DNA of 64,000 bases from Sulfurimonadaceae bacterium. Lineage in GTDB: Bacteria; Campylobacterota; Campylobacteria; Campylobacterales; Sulfurimonadaceae. Made by a program: the position numbers and the translations under genes. The notes under the pieces were generated by a model. That model searched no databases. It saw only the letters and a list, made by a program, of their open reading frames with translations, and was not told the DNA's origin. The DNA lies in contig JADGDM010000006.1 of the NCBI GenBank assembly GCA_016744905.1, positions 1 through 64,000 of the forward strand, given 5' to 3'. Below are positions 1-6,189 of this stretch, piece after piece; the stretch's first letter is position 1, and each line of letters starts with the position of its first letter.

Positions 1-282
1 CTCAACTATCAAGATCCCTGTGCGCCAAGCTTAGAGGTACGACTGCAAGAACTTTTTGGGATGAGTGAGACACCCAAACTTATCTCAAATCAGTTTCCAC
101 TCACCATCATCTTGCTCTCACCAGCGCACCGCCCCATGCAGGTGACAAAAGATCTGAAAAGTTTTTGGGAAAATACCTACGCAGAGGTAAAAAAAGAGTT
201 ACGCGGAAAATATAAACGACACTACTGGCCAGATGATCCACTGACCGCCATCGCTACAAGTAAGACAAAGAAAAATATGTAA
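1..282 (+). CDS. hrpB: ATP-dependent helicase HrpB, C-terminal fragment
   Basis: The reading frame is open from the first base of the window, so only the last 93 residues of the gene are seen. They match the C-terminal domain that closes HrpB-type DEAH-box helicases: the run LFGMSETPKL, then LTIILLSPAHRPMQVTKDL, then SFWENTYAEVKKELRGKY and a W-P-x-D-P motif. HrpB is a cytoplasmic DExH RNA helicase of uncertain substrate. The helicase motifs lie upstream of the window. The ATG at 61 is internal, not a start. The gene is followed by the first copy of a repeated intergenic RNA-like element. Confidence 0.85.
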   Translation, partial: LNYQDPCAPSLEVRLQELFGMSETPKLISNQFPLTIILLSPAHRPMQVTKDLKSFWENTYAEVKKELRGKYKRHYWPDDPLTAIATSKTKKNM

Positions 283-309
283 TTACACTATTTCTACATT
301 ATATAAATT

Positions 310-430
310 TATAATACCCTCATGGAAGACAGAAGTTCTCAAGACTTCTGCCTTTTCTACTTTGAAGGTGCCTTATAAAAAGGCCAACTTCTTAAGATTT
401 CTTATTCAGGGCATTTGCTTGCTCTGATAT
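310..430 (+). ncRNA. Putative structured small RNA, copy 1 of 3
   Basis: A perfect TATAAT lies at 310-315, followed by the block ACCCTCATGGAAGACAGAAG that is shared with the two other copies (1410, 1839). A first hairpin pairs CAGAAG (330-335) with CTTCTG (345-350). An extra hairpin GCCTT/AAGGC (370-374/380-384) is specific to this copy. A conserved CTTAAGATT follows, then a second hairpin TCAGGGCA (406-413) with TGCTCTGA (420-427). The predicted transcript would start near 322. It has no start codon with a ribosome site and no ORF. It lies between hrpB and the 3' end of the araC-like gene, on the opposite strand to the latter. Function unknown; calling it an RNA is inference from promoter and stem conservation. 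Confidence 0.6.
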
Positions 431-440
431 CTCCTTAAAA

Positions 441-1301
441 CTACTGTATTGGAACATACACCTCAGTTAATATTTTAGAAGCATCTTCTTCATACAGTCC
501 ATTAAGATACTTTTCAAATGCCGGTTCATCTCTAGGCGCATAACCGTTTTCACCTATCCAAGTATAAATTCCATACCATGCTTTTTCAGCCTCTTTAAAA
601 TCACCTCGATAAAGTATCTTTGCATACTTTCCACCAACAATACTTTTGCTTTCAAAACCATAATCACAAAGTACATCCACCTCTTCTTTAGTCCATGCCA
701 GCGCCGCATCATAACGAAGGTTTTCTTCTAATTCAGCCTGAGGATCATCATGACAGATACCAATCGCTTCTGCATTGCCTTGACCTAAAAGCACCTCTTT
801 TTTTGGTGGATTTTTTTCAAACTGGCTACGCAGATCTTCCATGGACGCACTTAATCGTTTCCATGCGCGCTCAGAACTACTTGTGTAATCTCCCAACTCT
901 CTTGTAAAAACTACAAAACTCTCTTCTCTTAATACTATCTCAACCGCATTCATATGACTATCCTTATATATCTTTGGTAATATCTTGGCACTACGCTTGT
1001 ACGCGCTTGGTGTGGTGCCAAAACGTTTTTTAAACGCTTTTAAAAACCCAGTAGGTGTATCAAATCCAGAATCTAGTGCAATATTTATCATGCTTTTGTT
1101 CCCAGTAATCAACTCAGTAGATGCTCTTAGAATACGTAACCGTGCCCTATAAGACATCACAGATTCACCCATGTGCAGTTTAAAAACTCTACTAAAATGG
1201 AAATGTGAATAACCTGCAATTTTCGCCAATTGAGCAAGATCTAATCTCTCGTCAAGATGTTCATGTATATACTCAGTTACTTTTCTAATCTGCTGATTCA
1301 T
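441..1301 (-). CDS. AraC-family regulator with GyrI-like effector domain
   Basis: This 286-residue protein has the Rob/SbmC architecture. Residues about 5-105 carry the two helix-turn-helix motifs of AraC regulators, ending in the signature FKKRFGTTPSAYK. Residues about 115-286 form a GyrI-like small-molecule binding domain. It probably activates or represses genes in response to a hydrophobic or cationic ligand. A -10-like TATACT lies at 1334-1329, and a GGAAAAG ribosome site lies just before the ATG. The gene is bracketed on both sides by copies of the repeated RNA-like element, which run antisense to it. The target genes cannot be told from the sequence. Confidence 0.88.
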   Translation of the reverse strand: MNQQIRKVTEYIHEHLDERLDLAQLAKIAGYSHFHFSRVFKLHMGESVMSYRARLRILRASTELITGNKSMINIALDSGFDTPTGFLKAFKKRFGTTPSAYKRSAKILPKIYKDSHMNAVEIVLREESFVVFTRELGDYTSSSERAWKRLSASMEDLRSQFEKNPPKKEVLLGQGNAEAIGICHDDPQAELEENLRYDAALAWTKEEVDVLCDYGFESKSIVGGKYAKILYRGDFKEAEKAWYGIYTWIGENGYAPRDEPAFEKYLNGLYEEDASKILTEVYVPIQ

Positions 1302-1380
1302 TCTACTTTTCCATTTTATGATAGTGACAGTATATGGGGATTGGTTTGGTTTGTCTCTTCCTAAATTGCTAAAGTTTTAT

Positions 1381-1530
1381 CTCTACACTTTCTTCACACT
1401 AATAGATATTATAATACTCCCATGAAAGATAGGAAAGGGGTTGATCAAACTCCATGAAGCTTTTCTATCCTTTCGAACACTCCTTAGATTTCCATTCAGA
1501 GCATTTTTTTTCATTTCTTGCTCTGAATAT
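1381..1530 (+). ncRNA. Putative structured small RNA, copy 2 of 3
   Basis: TATAAT at 1410-1415 is followed by ACTCCCATGAAAGATA, as in copy 3, and about 30 bases upstream (ACTTTCTTCACACT) are also shared with copy 3. The first stem pairs 1424-1437 with 1460-1474, with one bulged C and one G-U pair. Inside it, GGGG (1437-1440) can pair with CTCC (1450-1453). The second stem is a perfect 10 bp, ATTCAGAGCA (1494-1503) with TGCTCTGAAT (1519-1528), closing a U-rich loop. The stem sequences differ from copy 3 but stay paired, which suggests structural constraint. It lies between the araC-like promoter and the 3' end of the VF530 gene. Confidence 0.62.
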
Positions 1531-1538
1531 TTACCCCG

Positions 1539-1760
1539 CTACTTTTTTGGCATACTTATGTAATAACGCTCCACTCTATCTCTTGCCCACTGTGTTTTAC
1601 GCAGAAATTTTAGACATGATTTTATAGAAGGTTTTTCATTAAAACAGTTGATTTTTACCATCTTATCTAGGCGTTCCCAACCATAATGATCCACCATCGC
1701 TATCAATATTTTCTCCAAGGTCATCCCATGAAGAGGATTATTTTTATGTTCTTCACTCAT
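1539..1760 (-). CDS. VF530 family (DUF2132) DNA-binding protein
   Basis: This 73-residue protein matches the small VF530/DUF2132 family over its full length. It has the N-terminal [13 protein letters not shown] block, then [11 protein letters not shown], then INCF and [16 protein letters not shown]. Family members are cytoplasmic and have been described as DNA-binding on structural grounds, with no firm physiological role. The gene is monocistronic and flanked by RNA-element copies 2 and 3. The ATG is preceded by an AAGAG ribosome site. Confidence 0.85.
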   Translation of the reverse strand: MSEEHKNNPLHGMTLEKILIAMVDHYGWERLDKMVKINCFNEKPSIKSCLKFLRKTQWARDRVERYYISMPKK

Positions 1761-1809
1761 AATTTCTCTTTTTTATAACTATATCCAAAACTTTAAAAAA
1801 TCATTTCAC

Positions 1810-1950
1810 TTCCACACTTTCTTCACACTTAATAGACCTATAATACTCCCATGAAAGATAAAAGACCTTGAGCTTCACTCCCTCAAACTTTTATCTCTTC
1901 TAGTCCTTAAGATTCAGAGCATTTTTTTTTCATTTCTTGCTCTGATACTC
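1810..1950 (+). ncRNA. Putative structured small RNA, copy 3 of 3
   Basis: TATAAT at 1839-1844 and the following ACTCCCATGAAAGATA match copy 2. The first stem is a perfect 9 bp, AGATAAAAG (1856-1864) with CTTTTATCT (1888-1896). It is capped by an inner stem TTGAG (1868-1872)/CTCAA (1882-1886) and extended at its base by GAA/TTC across a bulged C. A conserved CCTTAAGATT leads to the second stem TCAGAGCA (1914-1921)/TGCTCTGA (1938-1945) around a U-rich loop. From -10 box to last stem is about 107 nt, against 117 in copies 1 and 2. It lies upstream of the SPFH gene. Confidence 0.62.
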
Positions 1951-1977
1951 CTACATACTTACTACACACTTTTTCTT

Positions 1978-1983
1978 TATAAT
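1978..1983 (+). promoter_or_regulatory. -10 box of the SPFH-nfeD transcript
   Basis: TATAAT lies about 90 nt before the chosen ATG of the SPFH gene. The stretch 1761-2073 (313 nt without a gene) holds RNA copy 3, this promoter and a leader of roughly 80 nt. The leader ends in AAGGA at 2062-2066, 7 nt before ATG 2074. No canonical -35 box is visible, as is usual for the housekeeping sigma factor in this phylum. Confidence 0.5.
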
Positions 1984-2073
1984 TCATCATACAAAAATGT
2001 ATCGGAAGACTCACTCACTTTTGGTGCTTTTTTGGTTATTATTATGCATCTAGATTCTTATAAGGAACTCTCT

Positions 2074-3000
2074 ATGTTTGTAGAACTCGCCCCCGTTACT
2101 ATCATCTCCCTTGCTGTTATCTTTGCTGTTATTGTTTTATTGGTTAAAGGTATTAAAATTGTTCCTCAGTCTCACGCCGTTGTTATTGAACGTCTGGGAA
2201 AATACAACCGTACACTTGAAGGTGGTTTTCATATCATCATCCCTATCATTGACTCTGTTGCACTCAATGTCACCAAACAAGAGCAGACCATAGATATCCC
2301 TGAACAGAGCGTTATTACCAAAGACAATGTAAATATCAGCGTTGATGGTATCGTTTTTATCCAAGTTGAAACAGCTAAGGCTGCGGCGTATGGTGTTGTA
2401 AACTTCAAGCGCGCCATCGGAAATCTAGCAACCACCACCCTACGCGCCGAAATCGGAAAGATGGCACTTGATGAAACTCTCTCTTCACGTGACACCCTAA
2501 ACCTCTCTATACTCACTGCACTTGATGAAGCCTCACAAAAATGGGGAATCAAAACCATGCGTGTGGAGCTTCGTGATATCTCTGTACCCAAAGAGATCGA
2601 AGATGCGATGAACTTAGAGATGAAAGCGGAGCGTGAGAAACGTGCCATCGAACTCACTGCCACCGCCAATAAAAAAGCGACGATTCTTGAAGCCGAGGGT
2701 GAAAAACAAAAAACCATTCTTGAAGCCGAAGCGATTCAAAAGATGGCAGATGCCCTGCGTTATGAACAGGTTGCCATTGCAAAGGGTCAAGAGACCGCCA
2801 TGGAATCAATCAATACTGCCATGGCTAAAAATGAAAAAGCCGCAGAATTTCTACTCGCCAAAGAGCGTATCCTTGCCTTTAAAGCCTTAGCGGAGAGCAA
2901 CTCTAAAGATAAGGTAATTGTCCCTTATAACACCGCTGAGATGATTGGTTCACTCTCGGTCATGAAAGACTTTGTTGGCATCTCTGAGGCAACCAAATAG
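2074..3000 (+). CDS. SPFH/stomatin-like membrane protein (paraslipin type)
   Basis: This 308-residue protein has one N-terminal membrane helix (about residues 7-25), followed by an SPFH domain with the typical VVIERLGKYNRTLEGGFHII segment. An Ala/Glu-rich coiled coil follows (about residues 175-250, EAEGEKQKTILEAEAIQK). Family members oligomerise in membrane microdomains. I chose ATG 2074 because AAGGA lies 7 nt upstream. The longer frame from TTG 2032 has no ribosome site and adds 14 unlikely residues. The stop codon abuts the start of nfeD, the usual operon partner of this family, so the two products probably act together at the inner membrane. Confidence 0.9.
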   Translation: MFVELAPVTIISLAVIFAVIVLLVKGIKIVPQSHAVVIERLGKYNRTLEGGFHIIIPIIDSVALNVTKQEQTIDIPEQSVITKDNVNISVDGIVFIQVETAKAAAYGVVNFKRAIGNLATTTLRAEIGKMALDETLSSRDTLNLSILTALDEASQKWGIKTMRVELRDISVPKEIEDAMNLEMKAEREKRAIELTATANKKATILEAEGEKQKTILEAEAIQKMADALRYEQVAIAKGQETAMESINTAMAKNEKAAEFLLAKERILAFKALAESNSKDKVIVPYNTAEMIGSLSVMKDFVGISEATK

Positions 3001-3417
3001 ATGGAAGCAGTTAACTGGTCTTACCTTCTAGGCTTTGGTATTCTTCTTATCGGTTTAGAGGCTTTTTTCATGTCTTTTTTTCTACTCTGGATAGGTTTTG
3101 GTTTTATCATCGTTGCACTACTGAGCTATGGTGATTTTTTTCACAGCGCGCTGGCTCAAATAGCGGTTTCTCTACTAGTAGGCTTGATACTCGCCCTACT
3201 TTTAAGAAAATGGAGCAGTGAGTTACTTACCAAAACAGAAGACAATCATGAAGAGAAAATCCATCAAAGTGGCATCGGTGAAGTTCAAGGAAAGTCAATA
3301 AAAATGGATGGAACCTTTTGGCTGACTGATGCAGATTTAAGTGACTACAGAGATGGAGATAAGGTTGAGGTTATTGATATTGTTGAGAACAAAGCGATAC
3401 TTAAAACAGATAAATAA
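3001..3417 (+). CDS. NfeD family membrane protein
   Basis: This 138-residue protein has two or three hydrophobic helices in residues 1-66, then a soluble OB-fold NfeD domain (about residues 85-138, with GEVQGKSIKMDGTFW and VEVIDIVENKAIL). It is the short NfeD type without the ClpP-like protease domain. The ATG directly follows the TAG of the SPFH gene, so the two are translationally linked. NfeD proteins are thought to support SPFH protein assemblies; a direct role here is inferred from the pairing. Confidence 0.9.
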   Translation: MEAVNWSYLLGFGILLIGLEAFFMSFFLLWIGFGFIIVALLSYGDFFHSALAQIAVSLLVGLILALLLRKWSSELLTKTEDNHEEKIHQSGIGEVQGKSIKMDGTFWLTDADLSDYRDGDKVEVIDIVENKAILKTDK

Positions 3418-3432
3418 GCTACACTACTCTTT

Positions 3433-3957
3433 ATGAACGAACTTAAATATATAAAACATTATCCTCAAAGCACACTCACTCAAGTGCATGCTTTGATTGA
3501 TTCAGGAAACCTCAGCGCCCATCTACAAAAAAAATACCCTCAGGCACACACTTTTAAAACTGATAAAAATCTCTTCAATTATACCCTTGATCTAAAAAAT
3601 GAATTTATGAAAAAATCAAATCCCCTCTCAAAAGTGATTTATGATGGAAAAATAAATGTTATTCATAATGCCTTAGGCACACATCATTTTATTTCTCGTG
3701 TTCAAGGGGGGAAATTGAAGGCTAAAAATGAGATTCGGGTTGCATCGATATTTAAAAATGTACCTGAAGAATTTTTGCGCATGATTGTGGTGCACGAGTT
3801 GGCACATTTTAAAGAAAAAGAGCACAATAAGGCTTTTTATAAACTATGCGTATATATGGAGAGTGATTATCATCAGTTGGAGTTTGATTTAAGACTCTAC
3901 CTCACCCATATGGACATATATGGGAAGATAGAGCAGTGGAATAAAACGACTGCTTAA
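3433..3957 (+). CDS. YgjP-like zinc metallopeptidase (DUF45)
   Basis: This 174-residue protein carries the metallopeptidase motif HELAH, followed by a third ligand region EHNKAFYKL (about residues 122-140), as in YgjP/DUF45 (M48-like) proteins. The catalytic residues are present. No signal peptide is seen, so it is probably cytoplasmic; the substrate is unknown. The gene lacks a Shine-Dalgarno sequence. A TACACT box ends 7 nt before the ATG, so a leaderless transcript is possible. It converges with the arginine kinase gene, overlapping its 3' end by 4 nt. Confidence 0.85.
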   Translation: MNELKYIKHYPQSTLTQVHALIDSGNLSAHLQKKYPQAHTFKTDKNLFNYTLDLKNEFMKKSNPLSKVIYDGKINVIHNALGTHHFISRVQGGKLKAKNEIRVASIFKNVPEEFLRMIVVHELAHFKEKEHNKAFYKLCVYMESDYHQLEFDLRLYLTHMDIYGKIEQWNKTTA

Positions 3958-4982
3958 AGTGCTTTTTCCGCAGCGATAAGTGCGACCACACCATCATACA
4001 TATCTTGAACAGCCTCAACTTCAGTGATGCCTAAACGACGGCGATTACTGATGTCGTAGATACCGCCTTCACTCTCAGAGTGTTCTCCATGGATACCACG
4101 AATTTGAAGATAGTATTTATCTGTAATGGCTTTAAACGCTTCCATATCAGCCGCGAGTTTTGGTAGAGCAATATGCACACTCGCACGCATCGCCGTTCCA
4201 AGATTTGTTGGACAACTGGTGATAAACCCTAGGTGATCACTATAAGAAAATGGTACCTTTGTTTCGATACTTTTAATAGCACTCACCAGACGGGTAAATA
4301 CCTCTTTAATATCTCCACCTTGTTGCATAGAGATAATACGAAGTTGATCCTCTTCATTCACCCATACTAAGAAAGTTTTGTCATTATTATGATAAATTCC
4401 ACGACCCTCTGGCCAGTTACGATTTAGTCCAACAGCGTCAAGAAAACGATCTCCCTCTTTAAATAAAAAGTGATCTTTAATCAGATCATCTTGAACCTCT
4501 TTTGACATCCCTAAAAGTGGATAATAATTTCCACTAAGTTCACCCTCAAGCGTTTTAAGTCCTGCCACAACACTGGCCTCAACATGATCGCGCTGCTCTT
4601 TAGAAATAGCGGGTCCTAGAGGCATATTGTCCATATTACGTCCCACGCGAATACGCGTGGAGACGATATATTTTCCTTCTGGATCGGGGTTTGGTGCATT
4701 TAAATCATCTGGATTAAGATTACTTTTGTGGGCATCTTGTTTTGTAAATCCATGATACTCTTCAATGATAGGGTCTAAAAGTGCACCAAAAAGCGCATAC
4801 GATTCTTTATCTCCCGCATACACACCAATCCCACTGTCTAAGTTACGCACACCTGAGTTAATGGCTTGTTCTAAACTAAAACCATTGCTTGTCTTTTTAT
4901 CTTTAAGTGCTTCAAAAACCTCTAGGCTTAAGTGTTTACTGAGTAACGATTTACAATCTTGTGGAAATTCTGGATAGTTCAT
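3954..4982 (-). CDS. Arginine kinase (phosphagen kinase)
   Basis: This 342-residue protein is a complete ATP:guanidino phosphotransferase of the animal arginine-kinase type, not McsB. It shows the substrate-specificity loop DSGIGVY (residues 49-55), the ATP-phosphate arginines in STRIRVGR (108-115), EEDQLRIISMQ (210-220), the reactive Cys in CPTNLGT (Cys257), and RGIHGEHSESEGG (295-307), which holds the residues equivalent to Limulus Arg309 and Glu314. It should make phosphoarginine, a high-energy phosphate store, in the cytoplasm. It is the last gene of an argB-orf-kinase operon, starting 1 nt after the upstream stop. Scattered occurrence in bacteria suggests ancient transfer from a eukaryote; creatine or taurocyamine as substrate is less likely. 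Confidence 0.9.
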   Translation of the reverse strand: MNYPEFPQDCKSLLSKHLSLEVFEALKDKKTSNGFSLEQAINSGVRNLDSGIGVYAGDKESYALFGALLDPIIEEYHGFTKQDAHKSNLNPDDLNAPNPDPEGKYIVSTRIRVGRNMDNMPLGPAISKEQRDHVEASVVAGLKTLEGELSGNYYPLLGMSKEVQDDLIKDHFLFKEGDRFLDAVGLNRNWPEGRGIYHNNDKTFLVWVNEEDQLRIISMQQGGDIKEVFTRLVSAIKSIETKVPFSYSDHLGFITSCPTNLGTAMRASVHIALPKLAADMEAFKAITDKYYLQIRGIHGEHSESEGGIYDISNRRRLGITEVEAVQDMYDGVVALIAAEKAL

Positions 4983-5234
4983 TTAGTTGTCCTTTGTTTT
5001 AAAATTAAGTGTCAATTTACCTTGAGTACCAAGCTCACCTATCGTCTTCCAACGATCATGACAGTAGGATTTAAAATCATCATACTGTTCCGTATAAAGT
5101 TCCATCTGCTCTATTACTTCAAGCGCGCGGGTCAATTTTTTAAAATTTTCCAACTCGCCTTCGATAATTGCTTCGCATTGTTTAAGTAACAGAGGCGAAA
5201 CTGGCATCTTCATTTTTGGTACTTCGCCCATCAT
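4983..5234 (-). CDS. Hypothetical protein between argB and arginine kinase
   Basis: This 83-residue protein is not recognised. It is predicted mostly helical, with a central acidic/amphipathic stretch (KQCEAIIEGELENFKK, ALEVIEQMELYTEQYDDF) and no signal peptide or membrane helix. Its ATG overlaps the argB stop by 4 nt, and its stop abuts the arginine kinase ATG, so it is translated as part of the same operon. The position suggests a role linked to arginine or phosphoarginine metabolism, but nothing in the sequence proves this. Confidence 0.75.
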   Translation of the reverse strand: MMGEVPKMKMPVSPLLLKQCEAIIEGELENFKKLTRALEVIEQMELYTEQYDDFKSYCHDRWKTIGELGTQGKLTLNFKTKDN

Positions 5235-6079
5235 TTAATCACCGTTCCAACCCCTTCGCTGGTAAATATTTCCAATAACAACGCATGTTCAATACGTCCA
5301 TCAATAATATGCGCTTTTTTTACACCACCATTGACCGCATGTAAACAGGCATCTACTTTAGGAATCATGCCACCCGCAATCGTCCCTTTCTCTTTATAGC
5401 GATCAATCTCATCTTTTGTAAGGGTATGAATAAGCTCATTTTCACAATCCAGTACCCCAGCAGTATCTGTCATAAAAATAATTTTATGTGCTTTTAAACT
5501 GGCTGCAATATGGCCTGCGGCGATATCAGCATTGATATTAAATCCTGGATGCCCACTAATCGACGCCGTAGCAATAGGTGCGATCACAGGGATAAATTTT
5601 TCATCAATAAGATCATGAATAATCTTTGGATTGACCTCGGTAATATCACCCACATAACCATATTTTGCCATATCAACAGGTTGTGCTTTCAGCATTGAGG
5701 CATCTTTACCACTGACACCAATCGCTTTCGCACCATGTTCATTTAGTAGCGCGCTGATCTCTTTGTTGATACTACCCGAGAGTACCATTTCAACTACTTC
5801 CATGACTTGTGCATCAGTGACTCTCAGACCATCAATAAAGTGGCTATCCACCTGAAGTCTATCCAGCATTTTTCCAATAGCAGAACCGCCACCATGAACA
5901 ATAACAGGCTTAATACCTACAAGATACATCAAGACAATATCACGAGCAAACTTATCTTTTAACTCAGGAGAGGTTTGTGCAGATCCACCATATTTGATAA
6001 CAAAGATCTCATTGCTATAACGTTTGATGTAGGGTAAGGCTTCAAGAAGTATTTTGGCTTGATCTATTTTTTCTTTCAT
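5231..6079 (-). CDS. argB: Acetylglutamate kinase
   Basis: This 282-residue protein is of normal length for N-acetylglutamate kinase, the second enzyme of arginine biosynthesis. Visible motifs are the N-terminal VIKYGGSAQ, the glycine-rich VIVHGGGSAIGKML, the substrate region (NINADIAAGHIAASL) and the C-terminal GGMIPKVDACLHAVNGGV. It acts in the cytoplasm, where it phosphorylates N-acetylglutamate with ATP and is commonly feedback-inhibited by arginine. It is the first gene of the operon with orf83 and the arginine kinase. Confidence 0.95.
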   Translation of the reverse strand: MKEKIDQAKILLEALPYIKRYSNEIFVIKYGGSAQTSPELKDKFARDIVLMYLVGIKPVIVHGGGSAIGKMLDRLQVDSHFIDGLRVTDAQVMEVVEMVLSGSINKEISALLNEHGAKAIGVSGKDASMLKAQPVDMAKYGYVGDITEVNPKIIHDLIDEKFIPVIAPIATASISGHPGFNINADIAAGHIAASLKAHKIIFMTDTAGVLDCENELIHTLTKDEIDRYKEKGTIAGGMIPKVDACLHAVNGGVKKAHIIDGRIEHALLLEIFTSEGVGTVIK

Positions 6080-6189
6080 ATTTTCTCTTTGCTTGAAAAT
6101 TCAAACGCCATACAGAAGTATCACGCTGAAAGTATTGTACTAGAGAGTAATGTAAGAGTTGTGAAATATTTGTAAAATGTATAATTATC

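Noticed and set aside
1997-2053. An 18-codon hydrophobic ORF in the leader of the SPFH gene, a possible leader peptide.
   Set aside because: No ribosome site precedes its ATG, and it overlaps the alternative longer frame of the SPFH gene. Nothing but length and hydrophobicity supports it.
2032-2073. Upstream TTG start that lengthens the SPFH protein by 14 residues.
   Set aside because: No Shine-Dalgarno before TTG, whereas AAGGA lies 7 nt before ATG 2074, and the extension is not membrane-like.
2229-2717. 162-codon ORF on the minus strand inside the SPFH gene, and similar long shadow ORFs (for example 695-907, 23751-24068, 61223-61405).
   Set aside because: They lie entirely within well-supported genes, have low-complexity or Ser/Arg-rich products, and lack ribosome sites.
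3954-4982. McsB-type protein-arginine kinase as an alternative call.
   Set aside because: The N-terminal phosphagen-kinase domain and substrate loop are complete, and no mcsA, ctsR or clpC gene is near.
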